Below the pieces are notes generated by a model. That model saw only the letters and a list, made by a program, of their open reading frames with translations. It did not search any database and was not told where the DNA came from. Below, piece by piece: positions 34,451 through 44,387 of a stretch of DNA of 50,621 nt. Positions within the stretch are counted from its first letter, which is position 1; each line of letters begins with the position of its first letter. Made by a program: the position numbers and the translations under genes. The DNA is from SIG653 sp045578045 (GTDB taxonomy: Bacteria > Bacillota > Clostridia > Oscillospirales > CAG-382). Location of the stretch: contig JAZNJM010000084.1 in assembly GCA_045578045.1 (NCBI GenBank), positions 1 through 50,621 on the forward strand. The letters run 5' to 3'.

Positions 34451-36450
34451 CCTTCTTCATTCTCCTTTTTACTTTTATCAACATAAGTTAATTCTTTTTC
34501 AAAATCAAAAATACTATACGCTGTTTTGTTCTCTTCGCTATAAAAGCATTGTTCCACATCTAAATGTGTGAATGATTCTTTTTCGTATCCTGAGTTTATT
34601 TCGTTATATGATATCTTCATCATAGTTATATAATCGCAAATCAATTCGTGAAGCTGCTTAAATCTCTTTATATGATTATTATGCTTCATTGATACTATAT
34701 CGTTTTCCTTGTTTCGTCTTTGAAGTTCCCGTGTTAACAGCATATTCATTTCGGCACGAGGCACTATTTTTTCACAGAAATCCTTAAATGCAATTATACT
34801 ATTTTTTCTTGCAGCTTCGCTATTTTTTTTCAATGCTGAAAGTTCATAAACTATTTTTTTCTTATCGCTTAATATTTTCCAAGAATACAAACCCGATACA
34901 ACGGCATAAATTCCAGCAACCGTTCCACAAAATGGAAGAATAAAAAGCCAGTTTAATTCATTGTAAAGCTCAATATTATTTCTTATTTCCACATAAGGAA
35001 AAACAGTAGCAATAATCGAAATAACCGCACCAAAAAAAGAAATAATACCTATTTTGCCTTTTCTTTTTAAATCTGCATATTTCTCCTTTGCCTCTTTTGC
35101 TTGTTTAATTATATCGTCATTTCCTAAAAACTCAATCTCAGCCTTTGTAATATCCTCTATAAGAATATCGCGTTCTTTTTCCAAGGTGGAAATATCAAGA
35201 ATATCACGTTCTGAATTTATCATTTCAGTTCTTCCGCCATTTAATGATTTCAAGTTATTGTCAACAATTTTTTTAAAAGAAGTTTCGTTTGAATTTTTGC
35301 GATTATCCAACAATTGTGTTATTAAGGTTTTTGCTGTTTTTTTATTCTCATCTTCTATAAGCCCACTTGAATAGTTGAGTTCTATTTCTTTAAGAAGATT
35401 AAAAAACTTTTTATCAACTCCAATTGACGTTATTTTTTCTTGTTTCAAAACAGTTTTATCATTAGTGATAGTGCTAACTTGTTCTTTTTTCCATATATTA
35501 TTCCACTCTTCAAATATGCTTTCTTTCCTTTGAAGTATTATGTCAAGAGGATTATATTTAGTGTCAACACTTTCGCTTTTGGAGTAATACTCATATTTTT
35601 TAGCACAATTACAAAGTAGAGTTTTAACCTCGTCCATCGAATAAAATTTAATATTATCTATAAACATTTCAGAATAATACCAACGGAAAATATTGGAAAT
35701 CATATTAAAAAATCCAAATAATATATCTTTTTCATTTGTTCTGTTAACAACGAAATAAACTATACGAGTTTTATTTGTTATTCTTTCAACGGCATAAACA
35801 TCATCTCTACTTTTTTCAAAATGGCTCTTACCATCACTTATAATTTTCAAGACATCATTTTTAAATTTTTTATATTCAAATTGTGATTTCTTATTTTTTT
35901 CAAAATAGGAATATTCAAGTATTTCAAATATTTTTGAAAGATCAATATATTGCTCTTCGCTTTTAGAACACTTTAGTTTGAAATTTATTTCATCCCAATT
36001 ATTAATCTCATCGCTCCAGCCCAAAAGGCTTTTCAAAGCTCTGTCCTCTTCTTTTATATTGGGCGAATAATCTTCCAAAGAAACTTCTTCAATAGTTACA
36101 GCGTTAGAAAGCCAGAACGTAACATTTGTAGGAAAAATTTCTTTTTTGTTCAAAACTTCAAGAAGCTCTTTTTCTATATATTTATGTATAAAACCTATAC
36201 AGTATTTTTCGTATTTATCTACGTTTCCGTTTGGAATATCAAATAAATCTATAACAATATGAAGAGCGTAATCTGTTACAACTATATCTCCATTCACGAT
36301 ATTGTGATTAATTTTGTCTATCATCTCATCTATTTGAGTCAGAGCTATGTTATGCCAAACGAATTCTTCAGGGTCAATAGGGGCTTTGAACAAAATGTCC
36401 AATCTTGTTTTCTCTATTAATTTAGATGTATTAATTACAATGTTTTTCAT
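34447..36450 (-). CDS. Coiled-coil protein with membrane hairpin, vWA-tubulin system
   Basis: 667 residues from ATG 36450, ten bases after AGGAGC; an in-frame TTG at 36459 is too close to that site. No family is recognised. Residues 1-330 are a mixed alpha/beta region with HIVIDLFDIPNGN and RIVYFVVNRTNEKDILFGFF. From about 350 it is mainly helical and Lys/Glu-rich (coiled coil). Two adjacent transmembrane helices follow (GIISFFGAVISIIATVF and WLFILPFCGTVAGIYAVV, about 465-525), then another helical stretch. It probably has both ends in the cytoplasm. It lies 38 bases after the tubulin-like gene and overlaps the next gene by four bases, so it is likely a structural or linking subunit between the tubulin-like protein and the 1714-aa protein. 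Confidence 0.75.
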   Translation of the reverse strand: MKNIVINTSKLIEKTRLDILFKAPIDPEEFVWHNIALTQIDEMIDKINHNIVNGDIVVTDYALHIVIDLFDIPNGNVDKYEKYCIGFIHKYIEKELLEVLNKKEIFPTNVTFWLSNAVTIEEVSLEDYSPNIKEEDRALKSLLGWSDEINNWDEINFKLKCSKSEEQYIDLSKIFEILEYSYFEKNKKSQFEYKKFKNDVLKIISDGKSHFEKSRDDVYAVERITNKTRIVYFVVNRTNEKDILFGFFNMISNIFRWYYSEMFIDNIKFYSMDEVKTLLCNCAKKYEYYSKSESVDTKYNPLDIILQRKESIFEEWNNIWKKEQVSTITNDKTVLKQEKITSIGVDKKFFNLLKEIELNYSSGLIEDENKKTAKTLITQLLDNRKNSNETSFKKIVDNNLKSLNGGRTEMINSERDILDISTLEKERDILIEDITKAEIEFLGNDDIIKQAKEAKEKYADLKRKGKIGIISFFGAVISIIATVFPYVEIRNNIELYNELNWLFILPFCGTVAGIYAVVSGLYSWKILSDKKKIVYELSALKKNSEAARKNSIIAFKDFCEKIVPRAEMNMLLTRELQRRNKENDIVSMKHNNHIKRFKQLHELICDYITMMKISYNEINSGYEKESFTHLDVEQCFYSEENKTAYSIFDFEKELTYVDKSKKENEEG

Positions 36451-36488
36451 CTTGTTCAAAGCTCCTTGTTCAAATAATTATTAATGTG

Positions 36489-39400
36489 TTATTTTTTATC
36501 TGTCTTTGTTTTCTTTTTTGTGGATTTTTTTTTCTTTTTCTCAGCAATTATTCTTTTAAAATCGGGAAAGTTTGCAGTAATAGTGTCCAAAATCCAAGAC
36601 TCATCTTTTTCTTCGCAATGAGTTTGATCTACAAATTGATTCAGGATATGATTCATTATATGATTATACGAATCATTTTCCCCACTTCCCATCGCAGAAG
36701 AAGCTCTTCCAAATGGAGCACGTGCATATTTTTCAACAATATTACAAAGAACTTCAATCAATAGTTCTCCATAATCTTTGTCAAACTCTCTTTCTTCAGA
36801 CTTATGAACGTCCAAAGCAAAGGATAAAATATCAATAGTTTTTGAAGCGTGAGCTTTATTACTATCTTTCGTTTTTCCATTTTGGATCAACGAGATATTA
36901 ACATCAACATTCGATATAACATTATTTCTCATAATTCCGAGAATTTTAGAAGTTTTCGTAAGATAAGCTTCATATTTTGCTATGTCTCCAACTTTATCAA
37001 GAGAAGAATCGATTTCCGCCTTAACCAAGCTATCCAGACTGGCGGCATATTCTTCACAAAGGAATTCTTTTTGTGATAAATAATAAAATGCTCTATTTGG
37101 GAAAGTCTTTGGGATTGGAAAACCATTATATAAAGTAAAAGTATTAACCTTATTTGTTGTGTCATAATGAGTAAAATAGGTTCCGTCAAGATTTCTTTTT
37201 TTACCATATCCAATCTTGTCGGTAATAATGGCATAAAGGAAAGCTTTGGCTAAAGCATTCTTTTTCTCAGCCTCTTTTTCTTGACTCATATACGGTAAAC
37301 ATCCAGCTTTGTGCCAACGAATATCAAGGTGAGGCGTAAGAGATTTTTTGCCCGTTTCCTCAATAGCCTTGAGAACCTCCGTATAAGCCTTATATATGTA
37401 TTCTCCTTTAGTTTCATTAAATATATTTATTTGACCTGCCTGCAAGCATTGAACAGTGTAATAGCACGTCAAACGATACTTATTAATATCATTATCTAAA
37501 ATAAAGGTAACGGGATTATTCGCATTAGGAAGAAGCTCAGGCATATCTTTAATAATTTCGTCATAGAATTGTTCCGTCTCATTAATCCCTGCGGTTTCAG
37601 AATCTCTGTGGGCAAAAGTAACTATGCCCGTCATAATGTCTTTTCCGTGAGTAAAAATCAAATGTGGAACAGAGTGATCTTGCTCAACAGATTTTCTATT
37701 ACTAACTCGGCTTGGGTTTCTTAAGTTATACATAAGGAAAGGCGATGCTTGTTCAACAAGAAGAGAGATTTTATTCCTAACAAATAAAACAAATGCATTT
37801 TTGTCGTCAATATCATCTGGATTCTTAAAGCTGTACTCTTTTTGCAACGCAGAAAAAACATCAAAATTGAAAATCGAACTCACGTTATCATCTAAAATAA
37901 AACCATTAAACACAACGTCTATGATGCTATTATATACCTTGTTTAAAGTATCAGCAGAATGTGCAAGAGAGTTGATAGTACGCTCTTCCTTTGCTTTATT
38001 GGATTTTTTATAAACCAAATCAAAAACAGCTTTTGCAATATTACTTGCAATTATTCCATCTTCAACACCAATATTATTTTTATTTTCTTCATAAAGTTTT
38101 TTCTTAGATATATCATCTGCGCAAACATAAACAGACATTCCTTTAGCTCCTATGTGAGCTTTTTCATAAGAATCAACTTTAGCTTTAATCTTTTCTTTCA
38201 ACTTTGGAAGGTTCTCAAAAAATTTCTCATATTCAGATATTAATTTGTCTAAACGACTTTCTATAATTATATATGTAAAACACAAAAGAGCGTTTTTCAT
38301 AGAATTATGAAGGTTCTTCAAAAAACTATTCAAAATAATAAAATATTGTTCCAAAGTATTTCTCGCTCTGAGTTTTGAGAAAAACCTTGAATCGAGTATT
38401 TCGTCAAGGACCTCATTAGGCATTCTGGTTTCTCCCTCACGCCCAAATGCGTTTGCACGATGCTCCTTAACCTTCTTAACTAAATGTCTATAAAAATCGC
38501 TACGGTCATCTTCTGGTGTATCAATTCCCGAAAGCTGTTTATCAAGGAAGTCTTTTATACTTTTTCTGAAATAATACAAAGAATACCTTGCAGCGATAGG
38601 ATGAACCCATTCTCCCTTGGAGTCGCAAAGAAGATTTTTAATAATTCCTCTTTCGCCATCGCACAACGTTATCTTGTCGCATATAATAGAATTAGCAAAC
38701 TCTCCCGAAATATCTGAAATAACATTTATACATTTTTTACAATACTCTTCAAGACTATCTTCAATATGTTTTATTTTGTTAAATACATCATCATTTTGAC
38801 CTCTTGATGAATTATCGATTTCCCTATTAATTTGATTTTTTATTATAGATAAATCATCAAAACTTCTTTCCCGTCTTTCACTTATTAGCTTGGCATTGTT
38901 ATTGATAAAATTACCTGCAATCTTTTCAAGTTTATCACAGTATTCTTCAGAAATATTAACATCTTTGTTTTTAGCTTGAGATACAATCTTTCTAAAGGAA
39001 CTCTTGACAAAATCTTTCTTTGCAATTTCATCAAATTTCTCAATATAGTGATTCGCTCTTTCGTTTTCTTCCGGGGTGTATCTTCCGCCCCCCATTCGAC
39101 TTTCATTATCGCTCTTGAATTGTAAATGTTCAAGCCACAAGTCGTCTATCTTTGACCATGTGTTTTCTATAGAATCAAGAACCGAACGATTACTTAAATA
39201 TTTTAAAACATCGGAAAAAGGATATACTAAATCAGCAACGCCGTTTGAACCGTATAATGCCATAGGACAAGCGGTTTGACTTTTTATAATATTACTTTCG
39301 CATGCAATCAGACGTCCCGAAGCCTCACTGTACATCTTTGTATAAGCCATTCCCGCCATAATTTCATAATAGTTGGCAAGAGTACTCAGTTCTTTGGTCA

Positions 39401-40208
39401 TAAGATTTGTTTTGCCAACAAAATACATCATATTATACGGTTTATCAGAATATTTTCCATCTTTATCTTTAACAAATAAAGAGCCTTCCGCTTTGCTACT
39501 TATCTCCATATCTATATCTAAGTTTGTATTTGCGCCTTCTCCGCTTATGAGAGATAATGCATTTAGTTCTCTTACAGCTGCATACGCATTGGCTTTTACA
39601 GATTGCTGTTCGTCTTCAGAAAGTTCGCTAAGATATATATCAGGACATGCAAAAAGTCCATCTATTTTAACAGAAACTCCTTTATCTTCAAACAATTTTC
39701 TCACATATAAAGCAATTTGAATAAAAATTCCTGAGCCTGTTCCACCAGCAATTGAAGAAGCAATAAGAACACGCGGGATTCCTTTTGATGCATCGGTTAA
39801 AACATCATTTTGGGTTCCACTAATAATCTTCTTTAGCATATTATCATCATCTTTAAGATACTTCGCTAAAGATAATCTGGATTTAATTCTCATCTGCGAT
39901 GCACCGCTATCTAAATCGCTTCCGTGGAAGGCACTTTCATAACTTTCAATCGGACACCACAATCCGATATCTTCATCTTCTTCAAGAAGCTCACTTATAG
40001 TCTGTGCAACCGTACTCTTAGAGCTTATACAAATAGTTTTCAAATTTGGCTCTGTAATTTTCCTCAAAGCCTCTCTTTCGGTATCAATAATAATGCAAAT
40101 AACATCCTCAGCTTTTTTTAACTCTCCTCTTTCTTTGAGAATTCTGTAAAGTGCTTGAATTATTTGTCCACCACTACCGCCAAGACCAATAAAAATCTTC
40201 TTACCCAT
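36489..40208 (-). CDS. Tubulin-like GTPase (Tubulin_2 type), 1239 aa
   Basis: The ATG at 40208 follows GGAGA by seven bases. The N-terminus KKIFIGLGGSGGQIIQALYR is a glycine-rich nucleotide-binding loop, and AGGTGSGIF (GGTGSG at 155-160) is the tubulin/FtsZ signature loop. A GASQMRIKSRLSL segment near 102-114 fits the Tubulin_2 family as I recall it. The domain covers about the first 350 residues; the remaining 900 are helical, with coiled coils, and end in a Lys-rich tail (AEKKKKKSTKKKTK). It lacks an obvious FtsZ T7-loop. It presumably binds GTP and may polymerise. It lies between a surface vWA protein and two membrane proteins, all in one operon. Confidence 0.85.
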   Translation of the reverse strand: MGKKIFIGLGGSGGQIIQALYRILKERGELKKAEDVICIIIDTEREALRKITEPNLKTICISSKSTVAQTISELLEEDEDIGLWCPIESYESAFHGSDLDSGASQMRIKSRLSLAKYLKDDDNMLKKIISGTQNDVLTDASKGIPRVLIASSIAGGTGSGIFIQIALYVRKLFEDKGVSVKIDGLFACPDIYLSELSEDEQQSVKANAYAAVRELNALSLISGEGANTNLDIDMEISSKAEGSLFVKDKDGKYSDKPYNMMYFVGKTNLMTKELSTLANYYEIMAGMAYTKMYSEASGRLIACESNIIKSQTACPMALYGSNGVADLVYPFSDVLKYLSNRSVLDSIENTWSKIDDLWLEHLQFKSDNESRMGGGRYTPEENERANHYIEKFDEIAKKDFVKSSFRKIVSQAKNKDVNISEEYCDKLEKIAGNFINNNAKLISERRERSFDDLSIIKNQINREIDNSSRGQNDDVFNKIKHIEDSLEEYCKKCINVISDISGEFANSIICDKITLCDGERGIIKNLLCDSKGEWVHPIAARYSLYYFRKSIKDFLDKQLSGIDTPEDDRSDFYRHLVKKVKEHRANAFGREGETRMPNEVLDEILDSRFFSKLRARNTLEQYFIILNSFLKNLHNSMKNALLCFTYIIIESRLDKLISEYEKFFENLPKLKEKIKAKVDSYEKAHIGAKGMSVYVCADDISKKKLYEENKNNIGVEDGIIASNIAKAVFDLVYKKSNKAKEERTINSLAHSADTLNKVYNSIIDVVFNGFILDDNVSSIFNFDVFSALQKEYSFKNPDDIDDKNAFVLFVRNKISLLVEQASPFLMYNLRNPSRVSNRKSVEQDHSVPHLIFTHGKDIMTGIVTFAHRDSETAGINETEQFYDEIIKDMPELLPNANNPVTFILDNDINKYRLTCYYTVQCLQAGQINIFNETKGEYIYKAYTEVLKAIEETGKKSLTPHLDIRWHKAGCLPYMSQEKEAEKKNALAKAFLYAIITDKIGYGKKRNLDGTYFTHYDTTNKVNTFTLYNGFPIPKTFPNRAFYYLSQKEFLCEEYAASLDSLVKAEIDSSLDKVGDIAKYEAYLTKTSKILGIMRNNVISNVDVNISLIQNGKTKDSNKAHASKTIDILSFALDVHKSEEREFDKDYGELLIEVLCNIVEKYARAPFGRASSAMGSGENDSYNHIMNHILNQFVDQTHCEEKDESWILDTITANFPDFKRIIAEKKKKKSTKKKTKTDKK

Positions 40209-40231
40209 AATACTGTCTCCGTTGTTTATTT

Positions 40232-40287
40232 ATATTTTTATATTTTTATATTTTTATATTTTTATATTTTTATATTTTTGTATTTTT
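40232..40287 (-). repeat. Octamer microsatellite between vWA and tubulin genes
   Basis: Seven tandem 8-base units on the plus strand: six ATATTTTT and one GTATTTTT, with further decayed copies to about 40300. It fills most of the 104-base gap between the vWA stop codon and the tubulin-like start, about 10 bases before the latter's ribosome-binding site. Copy-number change would alter intercistronic spacing, not a reading frame. Confidence 0.9.
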
Positions 40288-40312
40288 GTATTTTGTATTT
40301 ATATTTACTTTT

Positions 40313-43300
40313 TTATTTATTGTTTTGCTCTATCATCTCTAACAACCTTCTTGTCGCTTTTATTGTATCGTTTGATGCAAAAGTGACAAGACTTAAAACA
40401 TTTCCTCCATTATCTTTAACGATATAATTTTGTGTTCCAAAAACGAACTTCGCACTACTTTCGGTAAACTGATTAAAACCTACTTCATCTAAAACGTTAA
40501 TTTGGTTTGTTACGAGATGGTTCCAATCTTCCTCGGCAACAAAAACTCCAGAAATATGAGGGACATATTCTCCGTTGCTCCCCTTTCCGAATCGAATTTC
40601 AGGGGTTCCTTTCCTAAATGCCGTTGTTGTGCATATTTTTCCACCCACGAAAATTTTAGGTTCTGAAAACGGAATTAAGAGACTGCCATGGAAAAAATGT
40701 TTAAGCCCATATGATTTCACTTGATAAGCACCTTCAAATTTATATTTTGAAGGATGACCTTCAACCCTTTTATAATTTGCTATAAAGAACGAACCTTTGA
40801 CAATTCTTTTTCTCGTTAAATAACAGAAAAGCATCCATAAAACAAAAAGAAGAACCGCCAAACAGATAATACAAACAATTACTGCCAACTCACTCGTTTC
40901 AATGTCAATAATTGCAGAAGCACTATTTTTTCCTAACGTGTATGTTGCAATGGTTTCGCCATCTTCAATTGATAACATACAAATCCAATTGAACACCGAA
41001 ATAGGTATATAAAACTTTCCACTATAATCGGGACGACAAAAAATATAAGAATTTCCACTCTCGTCTGTTTTTACAGAACATTCCATTTTTATGCTATCTT
41101 TATTTCGACTCAACTCTATATTAAAGGGTGAAAGTGCATCAAGCTCTTCGTAATTCAGTATTCTTCCATCGCGAGAAACGATAAATTCAACACCTTCAGT
41201 ATTTTTACGTATACTAACGTCCAATACCCTAATTCTATCCTTTCTTATAGATATATCATAAATGGGTGCTTTAACCTCTACAGTTGTTTCCTCAAAAATG
41301 TTATATTGCTCTATAGATGCTTTTATGGTATGAACTCTTCCCGCAACTTTTGTAAACACAATTCCGCCGTTGTTATTTTCATCATAAATTGGAACGAATG
41401 ATTTACCAATGATTTTTTTACTTTCATCGTATTCAGTAACAAATCTTCCAGGTAGCTCTCCTGAATTTATAGATAATAATTCATATACGCCAATATCCCA
41501 TGAAGCAATTTGACCAAAAACACCATTTTCCTCGTAATCAGCTTGAATACTAAACGTAATCTTTTGAGAATTATTTTTTATAGTATCCAATGTAAAAGCT
41601 TCTGTAATTACACTGTCGAGAACAATTTTGTACGTTGCTGTTGAAACCGAAAGAATAACCTTTTCAGATTCAATAGTCTCCCCATCAATAGTTGTTTTTG
41701 CAATAATTATATGGTCTTTGCCCAAAATATCAGCAGGAGATATGTCAGCTCCTGAATTAATGTCATAAAAAGGGACAAAAAATACTTCTCCATTCACATT
41801 TTTAATTTCACCTTGTAGTTTGCCACTTTCAATAACAATGTCTATATCTTTTCCCACTTTAACATAATTTCCATTCCCAGAATAATCGGCCATAAGGGAA
41901 AAAGATATGCCATTTAAATTAGTCTTAAGAATTGAAAGTGTCAGCTTTTGATTTTCAAACGGATTCCTAACCTCAAACTTATATTGAGGCTTATCAACCG
42001 ACAATGTTATTTCTTCAGATTTTACATTAACGCCATCAATAACAGCGATAGCGTATATTTTATATTTTTTTCCAACAAAGTCATTAAAATTTGTGTTTCC
42101 ACCCTCTTCTGAGTTTAAAGAAGGTATAAACGTTGCAACATCTTTTTCACACTTAACAATCCCAGGGAACGAACCAACTTCCAAAGAAATTTTTTCGTCA
42201 GCTTCAACTTTTACGTAATTTCCGTTTCCCAAAACGTCATACATGAGAGTAAATGATATACCGCTTAAATTTGTTTTAAGTTCTTCCAAACTGAAATTAT
42301 AATCTCCCAACGAATTCTTAACTTCAAACTTATACTGCGGTTTTACAACATTGACTTTAACAGTACACACTTTTTTTCCCGAAATGCTATCTGAAAGCAC
42401 AATACTGAATTTATCAGGAAGTGATGAAAAATCCATCCCTTCTTTAGATGTTGGAATATAGTTCATATTTTTGCCAGAAATGCCAATCCCACTCAATGAA
42501 TTGCATTTTCCAGAAACAAAACCATTCGTTCCTTCATAACTTATAGACAGATACGATAACATATCGTTATTTACGTTTTCAAACGGAAAAACAATTGCCT
42601 CCTGACCTTGTTTCCATTTATTCCAAATATCAACCGTCAAAGTTAAATCCTGAATCAAATCAGGTACAATGACGGGTTCGGTTAAAATTGTTCCAAAAGT
42701 TTCGCGAGAAACAAATGGGGCATACCCATTGAGCTTCGCTTCAATTTTAACATCCTTTTTTTCATACTCCTTTAAGAGCTTGAACATATACGCATTCTTG
42801 TCATTGACAACCTTCTCTCCTATGCTAACACCATTAACATATACTGCAAAAGAAGGAGAGAGTATGCTTTCAGGAACTGCTTCGCCCAGAGTTCCATCTT
42901 CGTTAAGCTCATAAAGTCCACATTTAACCGTTATTACATTACCCTCACGTGCATTAGACATCATCTCGTTAAACGTCATCGGAGTTTCATCATCTTCAAT
43001 GAAGTATGTACAACCTATTTTGACCGCGGGTTCAACAAGAACAACAAAATCTCCTTTAGAAAGATTGCCTCCTGAAAGAGATAAGGTATATTTTCCCTTA
43101 GGCAAAGATGAATTTCTGTTTGTAATGAGAGAAACAAGTCCTGATGGAGGCGGAGAAGCTTTTTTCTCTTTGTATACAGCAGTTGAATAATCCTTTATAA
43201 TTGTATCTGGACAATCTATGTAATACGTATCAACGTTATACGAAGACGAGCTTCCTTCCCTTCGGGCAGAAACCCTAACTCCGTCAAGGGAAGTTGTGGT

Positions 43301-44038
43301 TTTCTGTGGGAAGATGGCAATACTAAGTGCGGGATAATCAAGATTAAAAGAAACGTTTCCGCCTGAAACAGTGCAAAATTCAGTTATGTCTGTTCTCCCC
43401 ATAATTTCAGCCGAAACTTTTCTAAGTTCATTAACCAATTTATCTCCAGTTGATGCTCCACAACATTCAACTCCATCAATTACCATTATTTCGTCCATCA
43501 TAGAAAAGAAAATTGCACTATAATCAGCTCCATCCAAGTTATTTTTCACATACTCAGATGCCTCAGGCAATTTTTGAGAGAATTCGCCATAAGACGAATC
43601 AAGCTCACCATCAGCCATAACAACAAAATAATATTTTGCAGTTTTACCATATTTTTTATATTCATCAACAAGAATTTTAGCGGCTTTATCCATTTTGTTA
43701 CTTGTTCCACCGCCAAAGGTTATTTTTTCAAATTCATCAACGGAGGATTGTTTCTCTCCAGCCGAAAGATTAACTTTTGTAGCTGCTTTTGGATTATTGA
43801 TATATGTTACATGTAAAACGTCTTCCTCCCCCATCATTGCACAAAAAGCTTGCATAGCATAGCTGGCATAAGCCCATCTATCTGTATTATTATACATACT
43901 TCCAGAGTTATCAAATACAACGGAAACCACTCGAGGAATATGTTTAGGAGTTCCTGATTCCTCTCCCGAAACTGTTTTCTTTGGAAACACTTGAAGCAAT
44001 ATAACAACCAAAAGAATTAATGCTAAACTTTTTTTCAT
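40313..44038 (-). CDS. Surface vWA-domain protein with cytoplasmic tail
   Basis: 1241 residues; AGGGG precedes ATG 44038. A Sec signal (LALILLVVILLQVF) is followed by a vWA domain (about 34-235) with a complete MIDAS: DNSGS at 43-47, Thr112 in GGGTSN and Asp143 in VMADGE. Next come beta-sandwich modules, including at least three tandem repeats of about 120 residues (each with YKFEV, L-x(2)-LKTNL-x-GISF and NGNYVKV) at about 560-930. A single membrane helix (LAVIVCIICLAVLLFVLWMLFC, about 1047-1068) leads into a cytoplasmic tail of about 170 residues that looks folded (FFHGSLLIPFSEPKIFVGGK). vWA domains bind protein ligands through a metal. It is the first gene of the operon and the natural surface sensor or adhesin of the system. 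Confidence 0.88.
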   Translation of the reverse strand: MKKSLALILLVVILLQVFPKKTVSGEESGTPKHIPRVVSVVFDNSGSMYNNTDRWAYASYAMQAFCAMMGEEDVLHVTYINNPKAATKVNLSAGEKQSSVDEFEKITFGGGTSNKMDKAAKILVDEYKKYGKTAKYYFVVMADGELDSSYGEFSQKLPEASEYVKNNLDGADYSAIFFSMMDEIMVIDGVECCGASTGDKLVNELRKVSAEIMGRTDITEFCTVSGGNVSFNLDYPALSIAIFPQKTTTSLDGVRVSARREGSSSSYNVDTYYIDCPDTIIKDYSTAVYKEKKASPPPSGLVSLITNRNSSLPKGKYTLSLSGGNLSKGDFVVLVEPAVKIGCTYFIEDDETPMTFNEMMSNAREGNVITVKCGLYELNEDGTLGEAVPESILSPSFAVYVNGVSIGEKVVNDKNAYMFKLLKEYEKKDVKIEAKLNGYAPFVSRETFGTILTEPVIVPDLIQDLTLTVDIWNKWKQGQEAIVFPFENVNNDMLSYLSISYEGTNGFVSGKCNSLSGIGISGKNMNYIPTSKEGMDFSSLPDKFSIVLSDSISGKKVCTVKVNVVKPQYKFEVKNSLGDYNFSLEELKTNLSGISFTLMYDVLGNGNYVKVEADEKISLEVGSFPGIVKCEKDVATFIPSLNSEEGGNTNFNDFVGKKYKIYAIAVIDGVNVKSEEITLSVDKPQYKFEVRNPFENQKLTLSILKTNLNGISFSLMADYSGNGNYVKVGKDIDIVIESGKLQGEIKNVNGEVFFVPFYDINSGADISPADILGKDHIIIAKTTIDGETIESEKVILSVSTATYKIVLDSVITEAFTLDTIKNNSQKITFSIQADYEENGVFGQIASWDIGVYELLSINSGELPGRFVTEYDESKKIIGKSFVPIYDENNNGGIVFTKVAGRVHTIKASIEQYNIFEETTVEVKAPIYDISIRKDRIRVLDVSIRKNTEGVEFIVSRDGRILNYEELDALSPFNIELSRNKDSIKMECSVKTDESGNSYIFCRPDYSGKFYIPISVFNWICMLSIEDGETIATYTLGKNSASAIIDIETSELAVIVCIICLAVLLFVLWMLFCYLTRKRIVKGSFFIANYKRVEGHPSKYKFEGAYQVKSYGLKHFFHGSLLIPFSEPKIFVGGKICTTTAFRKGTPEIRFGKGSNGEYVPHISGVFVAEEDWNHLVTNQINVLDEVGFNQFTESSAKFVFGTQNYIVKDNGGNVLSLVTFASNDTIKATRRLLEMIEQNNK

Positions 44039-44130
44039 AAACTATCCCCTCATTGATTCATTATTTGTTTCAAAAAAGCATATTACACACATCTTTTAAA
44101 ATTTGACACAGAAACCAAAATCTCATTTTT

Positions 44131-44159
44131 ATTCTACCATATATACATATATTTGTCAA
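44131..44159 (-). promoter_or_regulatory. Promoter of the vWA-tubulin operon
   Basis: On the minus strand TTGACA (44159-44154), 17 bases, TAGAAT (44136-44131). It gives a leader of about 87 bases. It is the only clear promoter found for the four genes down to 29306. Confidence 0.85.
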
Positions 44160-44312
44160 GGCAAATCCTATTTTTCTGACAACAATTTAAACAAAAAAAA
44201 CGGAATTTTAACTGTTTATTTTATTTTTTTTCATACTGATTTTTCGAGTTTTTTGAAACAGTATACTTCTGAAACAAATATATATTCAACGTATACTTTT
44301 ATCTGAATACTA

Positions 44313-44341
44313 TTGACAAGAAGAAAAAATTAGTTTAAAAT
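44313..44341 (+). promoter_or_regulatory. Promoter of the cohesin-like gene
   Basis: TTGACA (44313-44318), 17 bases, TAAAAT (44336-44341). The leader is about 40 bases. The rest of the 350-base divergent gap (44039-44387) is AT-rich without other recognised sites. Confidence 0.8.
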
Positions 44342-44387
44342 ACATATGTGATATAGTCGTTTATATATAGTTTAAGGAGTTAACAAT

